64,000 nucleotides of DNA from contig CAVDUV010000012.1 of NCBI GenBank assembly GCA_963612465.1, positions 15,301 through 79,300 on the forward strand, written 5' to 3'. Each line of letters opens with the position of its first letter. Position 1 is the first letter of the stretch. The notes under the pieces are model-generated. The model worked only from the letters and a program-made list of their open reading frames with translations, did no database searches and was not told the DNA's origin. Made by a program: the position numbers and the translations under genes. Below are positions 34,913 through 43,796 of the stretch, one piece after another. The DNA is from Sodaliphilus sp963612465 (GTDB lineage: Bacteria > Bacteroidota > Bacteroidia > Bacteroidales > Muribaculaceae).

Positions 34913-34920
34913 CAAATTTA
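34913..34920 (-). promoter_or_regulatory. -7 element for the esterase-GDPD pair
   Basis: TAAATTTG on the minus strand, matching TAnnTTTG, about 97 bases above the esterase ATG at 34816. The -33 region lacks TTTG. Confidence 0.45.
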
Positions 34921-34990
34921 GCGTTTTTTGCCCAATGCGCCACCACAAGAGGGCCACGTTTTGCGGCAGCGGCGACTGCCACATAAGCAA

Positions 34991-35031
34991 CACCGGGCAC
35001 CGGCGCTGGAATTTAGCGCGGGTGCCCGGTG
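34991..35031 (-). terminator. Hairpin after the M13 protease gene
   Basis: CACCGGGCACC (34991-35001) pairs perfectly with GGTGCCCGGTG (35021-35031), with an inner GCGCT/AGCGC extension. It lies 30 bases below the stop; the U-tract on the minus strand is weak. Confidence 0.55.
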
Positions 35032-35061
35032 CGGTATCTTATGCTGCAACAGCTGCAGTGA

Positions 35062-37086
35062 TTACCAAATCACAGAGCGGTCGGCAGGATCGAGCCACAT
35101 TTTGTCGCCAGCCTTGATGTCGAAAGCCTTGAAGAAGGTGTCGATGTTGCGCAAGGTGGCGTTTACACGCCAGCGGCCGAGTGAGTGCGGGTCGCTCTTA
35201 GTCTGCTGATAGATGGCCTGGTCGGTCACGTTTTCGGCCCAAATGCGGCCATAGCTCAAATAGAAGCGCTGGTCGGGGGTGAAGCCGTCGATGAGCACAT
35301 TGCTGCTTCCCTGGCTGGTCTTCTTGAATGCATCGTAGGAAACGCGCAAGCCGCCCTGGTCGGCGATGTTCTCGCCGAGGGTGAGCTGGCCATTGGCCTT
35401 AAGACCCTTCACCACCTCAATTTGGTTGAACTGCTCGGCAAGCTTCTTGGCGGCGGCATTGAAAGCAGCGGCATCGGCTGCGCTCCACCAATCGCGCATG
35501 TTGCCGTCGGCATCGAAGTTGCGGCCCTGGTCGTCGAATCCGTGAGTCATCTCGTGTCCTATCACCACGCCAATGGCGCCATAGTTGGTAGCATCATCGG
35601 CATTGGCATCGAAGAACGGAGCTTGCAGGATGGCAGCCGGGAAGCAAATCTCGTTGCTTGTGGGGTTGTAGTAGGCGTTGATGGTCTGCGGTGTCATGCC
35701 CCACTCACTCTTGTCGACAGGCTTTTCGAGTTTCTTGAAGTTGCGCTGAGTCTCATATATCGAGGCGGCCTTCAGGTTCTCGTAGAGCGAGAGGTCGGGG
35801 TTGATGTCGAGTCCGGTGTAGTCGCGCCACTTGTCGGGGTAGCCCACCTTCACGGTGATGGTGTTGAGTTTCACAAGGGCGTTGATCTTGGTGCTGTCGC
35901 CCATCCACTTGAGCTGTGCTATGTGCTCGGCAAGCGAGCTGCGCAGGTTGCCTATGAGCTTAAGCATCTTGGCTTTGCTGTCGCCGGCAAAGTATTTCTC
36001 AACGTAGAGCTGGCCCACAGCCTCGCCAAGCAGCGAGTTGGGGTATCCGAGCGCACGTTTCCAGCGTGCCTTGCGTTCCTTCTGACCCGAGAGCAGTTTG
36101 CCGTAGAAGTCGAAGCTCACCTCGCCGAAGTCGTCGCTCAGGCATCCGGTTGAGCCCTTCACGCGCAAGCCGGCGCAGTAGTCCTTTATTTCCTGCTCAG
36201 AGAGCGAAGTCATCAGTTTGTTGGCCACGGCCATCACCTTAGGTTGCTCAAGAATCACCGATTTGATGCCCTTGAGGCCGAGCAGGTCGAAGTATTGCCG
36301 CCAGTTGATGGCTGGATAGTCGGTCTGAAGCTGCTCCACAGTGCGCACGTTGTAGAGCTTGCTGTAGTCGCGTGCCTCGGCACGGCTCATCTTGGCCTGG
36401 GCAAACTCATATTCTATCTTGTAGATGGTGGCGGCGGCACGCTTTGCAGCGGCTTTCTTGTAGCCGGCCATTTCGAGCACCTGGGCCACAAATGCCTTGT
36501 AGGCTGCCTGAATCTTGCGGCTGTCGGCATCGGTGTTGAGGTAGTAGTCGCGGTCGGGCAAACCGCTAGTGCCTGCGCTCATGTAGAGCACATTCACATT
36601 GCTGTTCTTGAGGTCGCCGTCGACACCCACTCCGAAGAACGGATTGTCGAGCGTAAGATGCTCCTTTGCGATGAAATCGGTGAGGTTGGCCTTCTTGAAC
36701 GAGGCGATGAAGGCAAGGTCGGCCTTGAGCGGAGCGGCGCCCTCGGAATTGAGGCGCACGCTGTCCATTGCAAGGTTGTAGAGGTCGGTCACCTTCTGGC
36801 CCACCGAGCCACGCGGGTGGCTGGTCTTGGCAAGCTCGGTGAAAAGTGAGCGAAGCTGCTCGCGGTTCTTGTCGGCAAGCAGGTTAAACACGCCATAGCT
36901 TGAATATTCGGGCTTGAGCGGATTGGCTTTCATCCAGCCACCGCCGGCATACTGATAGAAATCGTCGCCAGGGCGCACCGAGGTGTCCATGTCGGCAGGA
37001 TTGATGCCCGCAGTGACTTGGGCTGCAGCCGCAACGCCCACAGTGGCTGCCACGGCAAGCATAAGCGCTTTGATAGATTGTTTCAT
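35062..37086 (-). CDS. M13 family metallopeptidase (neprilysin/PepO-like)
   Basis: 674 residues, the usual length. A signal peptide (about 1-22) leads to an M13 N-terminal domain and a C-terminal peptidase domain. The zinc site is VVIGHEMTHGFDDQG, with the third ligand in ENIADQGGLRVSYDAF. The C-terminus IKAGDKMWLDPADRSVIW is typical, including the final Trp. M13 enzymes cut oligopeptides at hydrophobic residues; the bacterial exported form probably processes peptides in the periplasm. A good promoter lies at 37162-37193, and the tRNA-Val gene lies just upstream on the same strand. Confidence 0.96.
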   Translation of the reverse strand: MKQSIKALMLAVAATVGVAAAAQVTAGINPADMDTSVRPGDDFYQYAGGGWMKANPLKPEYSSYGVFNLLADKNREQLRSLFTELAKTSHPRGSVGQKVTDLYNLAMDSVRLNSEGAAPLKADLAFIASFKKANLTDFIAKEHLTLDNPFFGVGVDGDLKNSNVNVLYMSAGTSGLPDRDYYLNTDADSRKIQAAYKAFVAQVLEMAGYKKAAAKRAAATIYKIEYEFAQAKMSRAEARDYSKLYNVRTVEQLQTDYPAINWRQYFDLLGLKGIKSVILEQPKVMAVANKLMTSLSEQEIKDYCAGLRVKGSTGCLSDDFGEVSFDFYGKLLSGQKERKARWKRALGYPNSLLGEAVGQLYVEKYFAGDSKAKMLKLIGNLRSSLAEHIAQLKWMGDSTKINALVKLNTITVKVGYPDKWRDYTGLDINPDLSLYENLKAASIYETQRNFKKLEKPVDKSEWGMTPQTINAYYNPTSNEICFPAAILQAPFFDANADDATNYGAIGVVIGHEMTHGFDDQGRNFDADGNMRDWWSAADAAAFNAAAKKLAEQFNQIEVVKGLKANGQLTLGENIADQGGLRVSYDAFKKTSQGSSNVLIDGFTPDQRFYLSYGRIWAENVTDQAIYQQTKSDPHSLGRWRVNATLRNIDTFFKAFDIKAGDKMWLDPADRSVIW

Positions 37087-37161
37087 TTCCTAAAAAATAA
37101 ATATGATGGTTTGTTACATTTGTGAGCAATTTCATCGTTCGGCCTATTCCAAGCCAAAGGG

Positions 37162-37193
37162 CAAAGGTAGCAAAATATTGCTTATTTGCCAAT
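37162..37193 (-). promoter_or_regulatory. Promoter of the M13 peptidase gene
   Basis: On the minus strand ATTG (37193-37190), 20 bases, then TACCTTTG (37169-37162), a near-consensus Bacteroidota promoter. The start would be near 37155, giving a leader of about 70 bases. Confidence 0.7.
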
Positions 37194-37275
37194 AAGATGC
37201 CGCAAAGCGTGGCGGTGGCGGCGGACAAAGCCCACTTATGAAAAAAGCACCGAAGCTGTTGCCTCGATGCTTGCG

Positions 37276-37353
37276 TGGTAGAGACGAGGGGATTCGAACC
37301 CATGACCTCTTCAATGTGACTGAAGCGCTCTGAACCAGCTGAGCTACGCCTCT
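37276..37353 (-). tRNA. tRNA-Val (anticodon CAC)
   Basis: The minus strand folds as a full 78-base cloverleaf with an encoded CCA. Acceptor stem AGAGGCG/CGTCTCT has one G-U pair; the D-stem is GCTC/GAGC; the anticodon stem CTTCA/TGAAG encloses loop GTCACAT with anticodon CAC, which reads GTG valine codons; the variable loop is five bases; the T-loop TTCGAAT has a stem ATGGG/CCCCT with one mismatch. Position 32 is G, which is unusual. A -7 box lies 18 bases upstream. Confidence 0.93.
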
Positions 37354-37370
37354 ATGTCTCGTTCACGATG

Positions 37371-37378
37371 CAAAATTA
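37371..37378 (-). promoter_or_regulatory. -7 element for tRNA-Val
   Basis: TAATTTTG on the minus strand, ending 18 bases before the tRNA 5' end. No clear -33 TTTG is present. Confidence 0.5.
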
Positions 37379-37503
37379 CATATTTTTTTGGCAATATGCG
37401 CATTTTAGGCGAAAAAAATTTCCACGCCACCGCCACCATTGCGCCAATCATTGCGCTAAGCCACTTGCGCTCAAGCTAATGAGGGTCAGCCCAAGCGGTT
37501 TAC

Positions 37504-37551
37504 AAAAAAATTGAGCCGGCTGCTTTCACAAGCGGTCGGCTCTCTTTTTTT
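37504..37551. terminator. Bidirectional terminator after the 935-aa protein gene
   Basis: GAGCCG (37513-37518) pairs with CGGCTC (37537-37542), with further pairing CTGCTT/AAGCGG inside. T-runs follow on the plus strand (37544-37551), and seven As (37504-37510) give a U-tract on the minus strand. On the minus strand it ends the gene at 37648. Confidence 0.8.
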
Positions 37552-37647
37552 ATTTTATTGTGCGTCATGCACGTGGACTCACGTCTGGGTACAGGACATT
37601 AAATTGAAAAAATAGTATCGTGTTTGTGTATTGAGTTGTGTAAATTG

Positions 37648-40455
37648 TCATTTCTTGATTATGCGCTGGCTGTGGCTTCCGCTGGTTACTATGTAGCAGC
37701 CAGGAGCGAGACCATCAACGCTAAGCGTGCGCACGCTTTCACCGTTGCCATTGAGGCTCATCACCACTGCACCGGTTGTGCTTCTCACCACCACAGCACC
37801 ATCGCAGCCACTTACAGTGACTTGGCTGCTGGCTATTGAGGGAATCACGCTGAAGCTATCGGCATTGTCGCTTATCACACCATTCACTCCGGTTGGGGTG
37901 TCGTAATTGTAAGTTACAGGCACGGTTGATTCAGCCACATAATACTTGCCGCTGTCGTCTACGCAATAGAGGCGTACGATGTAATTCACCTCAAGCGGGT
38001 CGGTGGCGGTGGGGAGCTTGGCTCCAAACACATCGTTTATGGTCAATTCTTCGGATTGGGCAGTGCCACCACTTATGAGATAGACGTCCTTCTTTTCCTG
38101 CGACACACTTTCAAAACCATTAAACCACGGTGTGAGCGGATTTTTGCGCCATGCATATTCGTCGCTTTCCTCCACAGCCTTGTCGCCACAGTCGCGCCAC
38201 ATGCGGTAAGCCTCTACATCGAGTCCATAGGGCACTGTGGCCTTCACCTTGAGGGTGGTCTCGAAATAGCGTGCACCCAGGTCCTTGCCACTGGCGTCAC
38301 GCAGTTTGTAGGTACTCATCAGCTTGCCTTCCTCGGTGACAGTCACCTTTGCCGCATAGCCTCTCTTGATATCGCAACCGTAGGTGTTGACCGTGTCGTT
38401 GTCGTTCACTACTATCACCGGCACATAATAGGCGTAGTCTTTGAAGCCGTAAGTGTTGTCGTTGACTGTAACGGGACTTTCGCTATTGCGAACCCATTTC
38501 ATACCTGAATTATACAGCTCGAAGACCGAAAGCGCATCTTGGTTGTTGCCTTGTGCGCGGCCAATGGTGGTGTTGTCGCGAATTACTGTGTACTGCCTTA
38601 TGTTCAGATTCTTCTCTACACTGAACTGGATTTGCGGCACCTCGGTAAACGTGAGTGAGTGGTCAACATCGGCCTTGGCAGCAGCCTCGGTAACCGAGTT
38701 GGTCATCGCGCTCGAAGTTTTATACACCTTAAAGGCGACCCAGTTGCTATAGTACGAGTCTCCACTAGTACCAGTAGTTGGTGAGTACATAACTCGGTAA
38801 GAATAGGAAGCGGCTTGCTTGTTTTCGTGGGTGTGGTCTTGGAACTGGTCACAAATACTAAAGCCCCTGAAGTCAACAGAACCGTCATCGTTCACGCCAA
38901 ATGTGCCCGTCTTTGCAGGATATAGCGACTCAATAGCACCATCCTGTTTTGCATATTCAACCGAGTAGCTAAAGCTAGTGTCGTCTTTGGCAGTAATAGT
39001 AACGGTTGCACAGGTGCCACTATGGCTTCCGCCCACACGGGTAAATCGGAACTTGTCGTCCGCATTCACATCGGCGGCATACATTCTATTGCCAATGGCG
39101 TTGTCCATGGTGAGCGTGTTGCGGTATTGGTTCCACTCTTTGTCTTGCACATATTCGCTGCTGGTTTTCCCCTTAATAGCCAAGCGCACATGTGCATCGG
39201 TGCCGGGAATCTCAACAGCGTCGTCGTTCGACCACGTTTTGCTTAAGAAAGTCACCTCGTCAAACGGATAGCCCGACACCCTGTAGGTGATGACACGGCC
39301 AGCAGTCTCGATAGGCACATCGTAGGAATATGTGGTAGCGGTGCTGTCGGCAAGCGGTATCTCGGCGAGGGTCTCGCCTACTGAGTCGGATTGAACCACA
39401 TAGAGGTGGAAAGCCTCTTTCACCACACCCTTGCCAAGCATCTCGGCCAGTGTAGACGACCAGTTGAGCGTCACGGTGTATTTGCCGCTGGTTGTGCTGG
39501 GGGCAGCCGATGCATTCAGCTTAACGGCATACGTGCCCATCTTAGGTGCATAATCAGGATTGTAGCACTGATATTCATCTTTAGTATTGTCGTCTGGGTC
39601 GATTCGGCCATCCCAGTATTTAAGTCTTTTGTCGGGCAAGAAGAACAACAGATTCGACACCTGTCGAGCCTCTGTGCTGTTTTGTCCGGTCATGCAAAAG
39701 TAGTGGCCGGTGCTTGACACCGAGAGGCAGTCATGAACCACACTATACACATCACCGGCGAGCAGCTTGGAATAGAAGTCGGTCAAGCCGCTTCCTTGAA
39801 TGTCTGCGGCCACGGGAGCATACTCCTCATACATGGCCTTAAACGGAGCACGCTTGCGGACATCGATAGTGGCATCAGACGGACGTCTTGCCCTGCCTTT
39901 TGACATCATGTAGAACCGGCTCAGCTCTCCGGTGGGGAGTTTGTAAAGCACACCGGGATTGCTGCCGCCGACAATCACCCTGTCGTAGAGCAAAGACACC
40001 GACTTAATTGCCCGGTTGATATAGTCTTTAGTTAACGCCCTGGTGTTAACTTTATTGTCGTCATCATAGCTCTGGCCAGTCCAGTCGTCCTTCACCTGCA
40101 CCAAAAAAGTGGTGTAGCCCTCAGTGTTTGGCGTAGTACCCGAAAAGTTCCAGCCGCCGATGTTGCCATAGAAAGCATCACCCTCGCGCACATCATTTGC
40201 AGTGTAACCGCCTTGCCAAATGCCAGGCACCGCAACGTTGATATAAGCATTGCCCACCAGTTGCATTATGTGGTTGGGGTCGGTGGCAACGTCGGTGTAG
40301 GTGCTAGTGTGCTTTGAGCCACCGTCATCGGTCCATTCAAAGCTACCAAGATTGAGGTAGCCATTGTAGTCGAAAGTGCCAGTGCTTTGTGCCGTTGCAC
40401 GCTGGCTACCCATCACGGCAAGCCCTGCAATCAACAAGTAAATAAATCGTTTCAT
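37648..40455 (-). CDS. Large secreted protein with T9SS sorting tail, unknown function
   Basis: 935 residues that I cannot place in a functional family. The signal peptide (about 1-22) ends QRATA-QST. The body is beta-rich with no catalytic motif; it includes fibronectin/Ig-like stretches (KYTVTLNWSSTLAE, ISYRV-type strands, RVITYRVSGYPF) and many Asp/Asn/Ser residues, as in surface-exposed proteins. The last ~75 residues (VNGVISDNADSF to GLAPGCYIVTSGSHSQRIIKK) fit the type A T9SS sorting domain. The 688-base upstream gap carries a G8 and a C8 tract, so expression could be phase variable. Ends at a bidirectional terminator. Confidence 0.82.
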   Translation of the reverse strand: MKRFIYLLIAGLAVMGSQRATAQSTGTFDYNGYLNLGSFEWTDDGGSKHTSTYTDVATDPNHIMQLVGNAYINVAVPGIWQGGYTANDVREGDAFYGNIGGWNFSGTTPNTEGYTTFLVQVKDDWTGQSYDDDNKVNTRALTKDYINRAIKSVSLLYDRVIVGGSNPGVLYKLPTGELSRFYMMSKGRARRPSDATIDVRKRAPFKAMYEEYAPVAADIQGSGLTDFYSKLLAGDVYSVVHDCLSVSSTGHYFCMTGQNSTEARQVSNLLFFLPDKRLKYWDGRIDPDDNTKDEYQCYNPDYAPKMGTYAVKLNASAAPSTTSGKYTVTLNWSSTLAEMLGKGVVKEAFHLYVVQSDSVGETLAEIPLADSTATTYSYDVPIETAGRVITYRVSGYPFDEVTFLSKTWSNDDAVEIPGTDAHVRLAIKGKTSSEYVQDKEWNQYRNTLTMDNAIGNRMYAADVNADDKFRFTRVGGSHSGTCATVTITAKDDTSFSYSVEYAKQDGAIESLYPAKTGTFGVNDDGSVDFRGFSICDQFQDHTHENKQAASYSYRVMYSPTTGTSGDSYYSNWVAFKVYKTSSAMTNSVTEAAAKADVDHSLTFTEVPQIQFSVEKNLNIRQYTVIRDNTTIGRAQGNNQDALSVFELYNSGMKWVRNSESPVTVNDNTYGFKDYAYYVPVIVVNDNDTVNTYGCDIKRGYAAKVTVTEEGKLMSTYKLRDASGKDLGARYFETTLKVKATVPYGLDVEAYRMWRDCGDKAVEESDEYAWRKNPLTPWFNGFESVSQEKKDVYLISGGTAQSEELTINDVFGAKLPTATDPLEVNYIVRLYCVDDSGKYYVAESTVPVTYNYDTPTGVNGVISDNADSFSVIPSIASSQVTVSGCDGAVVVRSTTGAVVMSLNGNGESVRTLSVDGLAPGCYIVTSGSHSQRIIKK

Positions 40456-40553
40456 AATGATTATATGATAATTAAAGAATTTGTTAGTTCTTATTTTAAT
40501 TCCTGTTTTGCGTCAATAAAGCATATTACACCACTGATTGTGACAGCAACGTT

Positions 40554-40561
40554 GGGGGGGG
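40554..40561. repeat. G8 homopolymer tract
   Basis: Eight consecutive Gs on the plus strand, about 100 bases upstream of the start codon of the 935-aa secreted protein. Runs this long slip during replication. Confidence 0.7.
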
Positions 40562-40860
40562 CATAGCCCAAGCTACTGTGATTCAAAAACCGGCGTCACT
40601 ACCGTGACACCTACACTACAAGCCAATGGTTATCTCACTAATGCAACGAGTTGCTGCACATGCATTTTTGAGCAATAAATGGCATAAAACAAAACACATG
40701 GCCCAACATTAAGGCAAAATGCGGATAAACGGCAGACGCTTACCCGGCTGACTATAGACCACAGCCATCATGTATGAAAAACACTGACGTAACGTCATGA
40801 ATTTTCACCATTTTTTCCTCGTCGCAATTTTAGAGGCTCGTTTCGCGCTTAAAAAGTATG

Positions 40861-40898
40861 CAAATTTAAGAATTATGGAGGTTACGTTCTCCCCCCCC
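40861..40898 (-). promoter_or_regulatory. -7 box with C8 tract in the -33 position
   Basis: CAAATTTA (40861-40868) gives TAAATTTG on the minus strand. The C8 tract (40891-40898, G8 on the minus strand) starts 22 bases upstream of it, at the place where the -33 box would sit. Changes in tract length would alter promoter geometry. The start site would be ~400 bases ahead of the 935-aa gene. Confidence 0.35.
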
Positions 40899-41070
40899 GA
40901 GTTAAAATATATTAATCATCAGGCCATTTCACCATTTTTGTCATCTAAAACTCCAATAATCACCATGCCACTACCACATACGGCAGGCCTGTGAAGATAG
41001 CCACACTACCATAAAAGTCAATCCACACACATCCAGCCACCACCTGCAACTTTCAAAGCCGCAACTGCAA

Positions 41071-41113
41071 AACAAAATGCATCGGCCATTAGCTTGACCG
41101 ATGCATTTTTGTT
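41071..41113 (-). terminator. Terminator after the DUF3108 gene
   Basis: AAAATGCATCGG (41074-41085) pairs perfectly with CCGATGCATTTT (41098-41109) over 12 bases. The A/T flanks give a U-tract in both directions. It lies 35 bases below the stop at 41144. Confidence 0.75.
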
Positions 41114-41143
41114 TCATTGAATGTTAAGGAGAATGAGCCTACG

Positions 41144-41926
41144 TCAATTGCCGGCATAGTAGACCTTGACCTCGCCCACCGGCAGCTTGCCCACAAGCAT
41201 CAGCGGGATGCGTCGGGCATCGATAGAGAGATAAGCGTCGATTCCATCGCTCGACTTGGTGCCGCCATCTTGCGTAAACGAGAACGTGACGTGATAAGCC
41301 TTGGGCTGAGAGCCATTGCGCATTTTCACCGTGGTCACACCCCGATAGGTGATAGTGAGATTCTCCTTTTCCTTGCCCGAGAATATGGCAGTGCGGAAAG
41401 TCTTGCCCTCGGCCATTGAGCCAAAGTTGAGATTGCGCAGCATGTAGAACACGCTGAGCATGTCGTAGGCCCGGCCACGCGCCACCACCTGGGTGCGCTG
41501 AGTGGCCTTGCCCGGGCGATAGCGCGAGCAAGCGCCGTGAGTAGACCCGTTGCTGTAGGTGAACTTCACCTCGTCGCGCGCATAGTAGTTTTTCTCGTGA
41601 GTAAGCTTCTGATAGACGCGCGGAGTGAGGTCGGCCGCCATCGAGCACTTGAGCGTGTCGCGCACGGGATACACCTTGTCGGCCCACGAGCGCGTGCGCC
41701 CCACCAGCACGGCATTGTAGCCATTGCCACTGCGGCTTATAGAGAGCGAGGCGTTGGCCGCGTGCTTCCATATTATGCCCCAGTGATATACTATCTGGTA
41801 GTTGAGCGTCTCGTTAGAAAAATTGACGGCATGAAGCCCAGGTGCCGACAATGCCGACACCACCACGAGCACCATGACTGCTGCGAAGTGCCGCAGCGAG
41901 GCCGATATGCTGAGTCCGTTAGTCAT
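41144..41926 (-). CDS. DUF3108 domain exported protein
   Basis: 260 residues. An N-terminal signal peptide (about 1-33, ending GLHA-VNF) is followed by a beta-rich DUF3108 fold: NYQIVYHWGIIWKHAANASLSI at the start of the domain in pattern, a middle arm with Tyr/Arg-rich strands, and the end DAYLSIDARRIPLMLVGKLPVGEVKVYY. DUF3108 proteins are periplasmic or outer-membrane associated with unknown function; a link to lipoprotein or polymer handling has been suggested for the LolA/LppX-like fold. It follows the C69 dipeptidase gene by 133 bases on the same strand. Confidence 0.82.
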   Translation of the reverse strand: MTNGLSISASLRHFAAVMVLVVVSALSAPGLHAVNFSNETLNYQIVYHWGIIWKHAANASLSISRSGNGYNAVLVGRTRSWADKVYPVRDTLKCSMAADLTPRVYQKLTHEKNYYARDEVKFTYSNGSTHGACSRYRPGKATQRTQVVARGRAYDMLSVFYMLRNLNFGSMAEGKTFRTAIFSGKEKENLTITYRGVTTVKMRNGSQPKAYHVTFSFTQDGGTKSSDGIDAYLSIDARRIPLMLVGKLPVGEVKVYYAGN

Positions 41927-42059
41927 AAATAGTCACATTTTATTAAAAGAACCACCATTTAGACGGCCAACCGGGGCAAGAGTTTAACGCCTGGGGCCAC
42001 TCTCACAGCGACAAGTCCGACACCTGTGCTCCGGCACAGCAGCGCCCTCCCGTGGCAAA

Positions 42060-43733
42060 TCACTTCTCGGGCTCAACCACCTTGAGGCGGTCGCCAGAGC
42101 CACGCGCCACGGTGTTGTAGTAGTCTTGCGTGTAACCTGGCCATTCGGGCTGCACAGGCTGGCCATAGGCATTGCGCTCAAACTTGCCGTCCTTCTCACG
42201 CTTCACATTGCCGTCGAGGTATTTCACCATCAGGTATTTGGCAAGCTCTTGATAGCGGTGAGTGGCATTTTGGGCAGTGTTTGACGAATAGTTGGTGAGA
42301 TATTCCACCGCCAAAGCAGGGTTTTGGGCACAGAGTTCCACAGCACGGGCCTCAATCTTGGGCTGCGAGGCGGCAAAGCCGTCTTCGAGCTCGGTCTGCA
42401 CCTTGCGAATGTCGGGAATCATGAGCGAATAGCGGTTGTAGGCTTGGTTGGCAATAATGTTGTTGACCCAGAAAGCAGCATCGAAGTCAAATGTGAGGAT
42501 ATCGCCCTTGCCGGCGGCATAGCTTGCCGGCGGCTCGGTGATTGAGCAATACATGGGCACAAACACGGCCGTGTTGGCATCATCGACACCAAACCACAGC
42601 ACACCGCCCACCTCATCGGGCAGCCACGAGCGCATTTGCGACACGAACACGAATCCCGTCTGCTGCGTGGCTATGGCGCGCTCTTGACAGTAGGTTACGC
42701 TATCGACCTTGAACTCCATGGGGCGGAAGCGGTAAGGCACGCCCCACCAATTGGTTGCGCCAGGGTCTTTGGTCATGTCGAACGGAGTACCCTCAAAGTG
42801 GTCGCGCATCATGTTTTGCAAGTCGCGCACGCTCACCAGGCGGTCGGGCTTCACATAGAGGGGCATCACCTCGGCCCCCTTCTTGCCGGCTATGAAGGGC
42901 AAGTAGCGGTCCATGCCGTCCTTGAAGCGGTTGAAGTAGCTCCACACTCGCGCATCGCAACCGCGCAGAGTGCTGAAATCGGCAGGAGAATAGACCGTGG
43001 AGAACTCAAAGTCGGCATCACGACCCTTATAAAGCCCCATTTTGCGGGCAAAGCTGATCACGTCTTTCGAGTAAAGGCAGTTATCCTTGTCGTTGAGCGG
43101 GAATTTGTAGATGCGCGACTGGTTGGCATGTCCCGAGATGCAATCGTCGGGGATGCGGCAAGCCACCCACACGGCACCCTTCTCCTTGCCGGCCTTGCCT
43201 ATCATGTCGAGCACCCAAATCTCATTGGGATCGCCAATCGAGAACGACTCACCCTCGCTGTTGTAGCCATACTGAGCCACGAGGTCGGTCATCACCTTGA
43301 TGGCCTCGCGCGCAGTGCGTGCGCGCTGCAGCGTGATTTCGATGAGACTGCCATAGTCGATGATTGCCCCCTTGGTGGTGTCCATCAGCTCAAGGCGGCC
43401 GCCCCAAGTGGACTCGCCAATGGTGAGCTGGTGCTCATTGATGTTGCCCACCACCTTATAGGTGTGGGCCGCCTCGGGAATATAGCCCTGCAAGGCCCCG
43501 GTTTCCCAATTTATCACAGGGCGCATAGCCCCCTTCTTGTGGTCGGCAGCCGGAATCACCTTGAGGTCGCCATACTGCGTGTGGGAGTCGGCGGCATACG
43601 TTATCATCGTGCATCCGTCGGCGCTGGCTTTTTTGCCCACCAGCAGGTCGGTGCAAGCCTCAGCGGCTGGAGCGGCAGCAAAAAGGCCGGCCACTGCGGC
43701 ACAAGAGCATAGTAGTGTGTGAATCGTCTTCAT
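42060..43733 (-). CDS. C69 family dipeptidase
   Basis: 557 residues. A signal peptide ends APAAEA, and cleavage exposes Cys27 (CTDLLVGKKASADG), the N-terminal nucleophile of peptidase family C69. The family core follows: ADSHTQYGDLKVIPA, GNINEHQLTIGESTWGGR, and FSIGDPNEIWVLDMIGKAG in pattern. These Ntn-hydrolases cleave dipeptides such as Ala-X; Bacteroidota typically encode exported versions. The gene precedes DUF3108 (gap 133) and follows the phosphopantetheinyl transferase by 63 bases, so a run gldE-PPTase-C69-DUF3108 on one strand is possible. Confidence 0.95.
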   Translation of the reverse strand: MKTIHTLLCSCAAVAGLFAAAPAAEACTDLLVGKKASADGCTMITYAADSHTQYGDLKVIPAADHKKGAMRPVINWETGALQGYIPEAAHTYKVVGNINEHQLTIGESTWGGRLELMDTTKGAIIDYGSLIEITLQRARTAREAIKVMTDLVAQYGYNSEGESFSIGDPNEIWVLDMIGKAGKEKGAVWVACRIPDDCISGHANQSRIYKFPLNDKDNCLYSKDVISFARKMGLYKGRDADFEFSTVYSPADFSTLRGCDARVWSYFNRFKDGMDRYLPFIAGKKGAEVMPLYVKPDRLVSVRDLQNMMRDHFEGTPFDMTKDPGATNWWGVPYRFRPMEFKVDSVTYCQERAIATQQTGFVFVSQMRSWLPDEVGGVLWFGVDDANTAVFVPMYCSITEPPASYAAGKGDILTFDFDAAFWVNNIIANQAYNRYSLMIPDIRKVQTELEDGFAASQPKIEARAVELCAQNPALAVEYLTNYSSNTAQNATHRYQELAKYLMVKYLDGNVKREKDGKFERNAYGQPVQPEWPGYTQDYYNTVARGSGDRLKVVEPEK

Positions 43734-43796
43734 TGGATAATGCTGTTATGTGGTTGTTAATATTCTCATTCAATCAGAAAAAATGGGCCGGGCGGG

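Larger units (their letters stand above)
40456..41143. other. 688-base gap with homopolymer tracts and dyads, no credible gene
   Basis: An ATG-led frame at 40797-40994 (65 codons) has no recognisable features and I do not call it. The gap holds a G8 tract (40554-40561), a C8 tract (40891-40898), a minus-strand -7 box TAAATTTG (40868-40861), a TGACG-TAA-CGTCA dyad (40785-40797), and the terminator of the DUF3108 gene (41071-41113). The sequence is visibly A/T-richer than the flanking genes. Confidence 0.6.

Noticed and set aside
40785..40797. TGACG-TAA-CGTCA dyad as an operator
   Set aside because: Single short dyad far from any start codon, not repeated elsewhere in the gap; too weak to call.
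40797..40994. 65-codon frame in the gap before the DUF3108 gene
   Set aside because: A/T-rich, no motif, crosses the C8 tract and -7 box; more likely noncoding.
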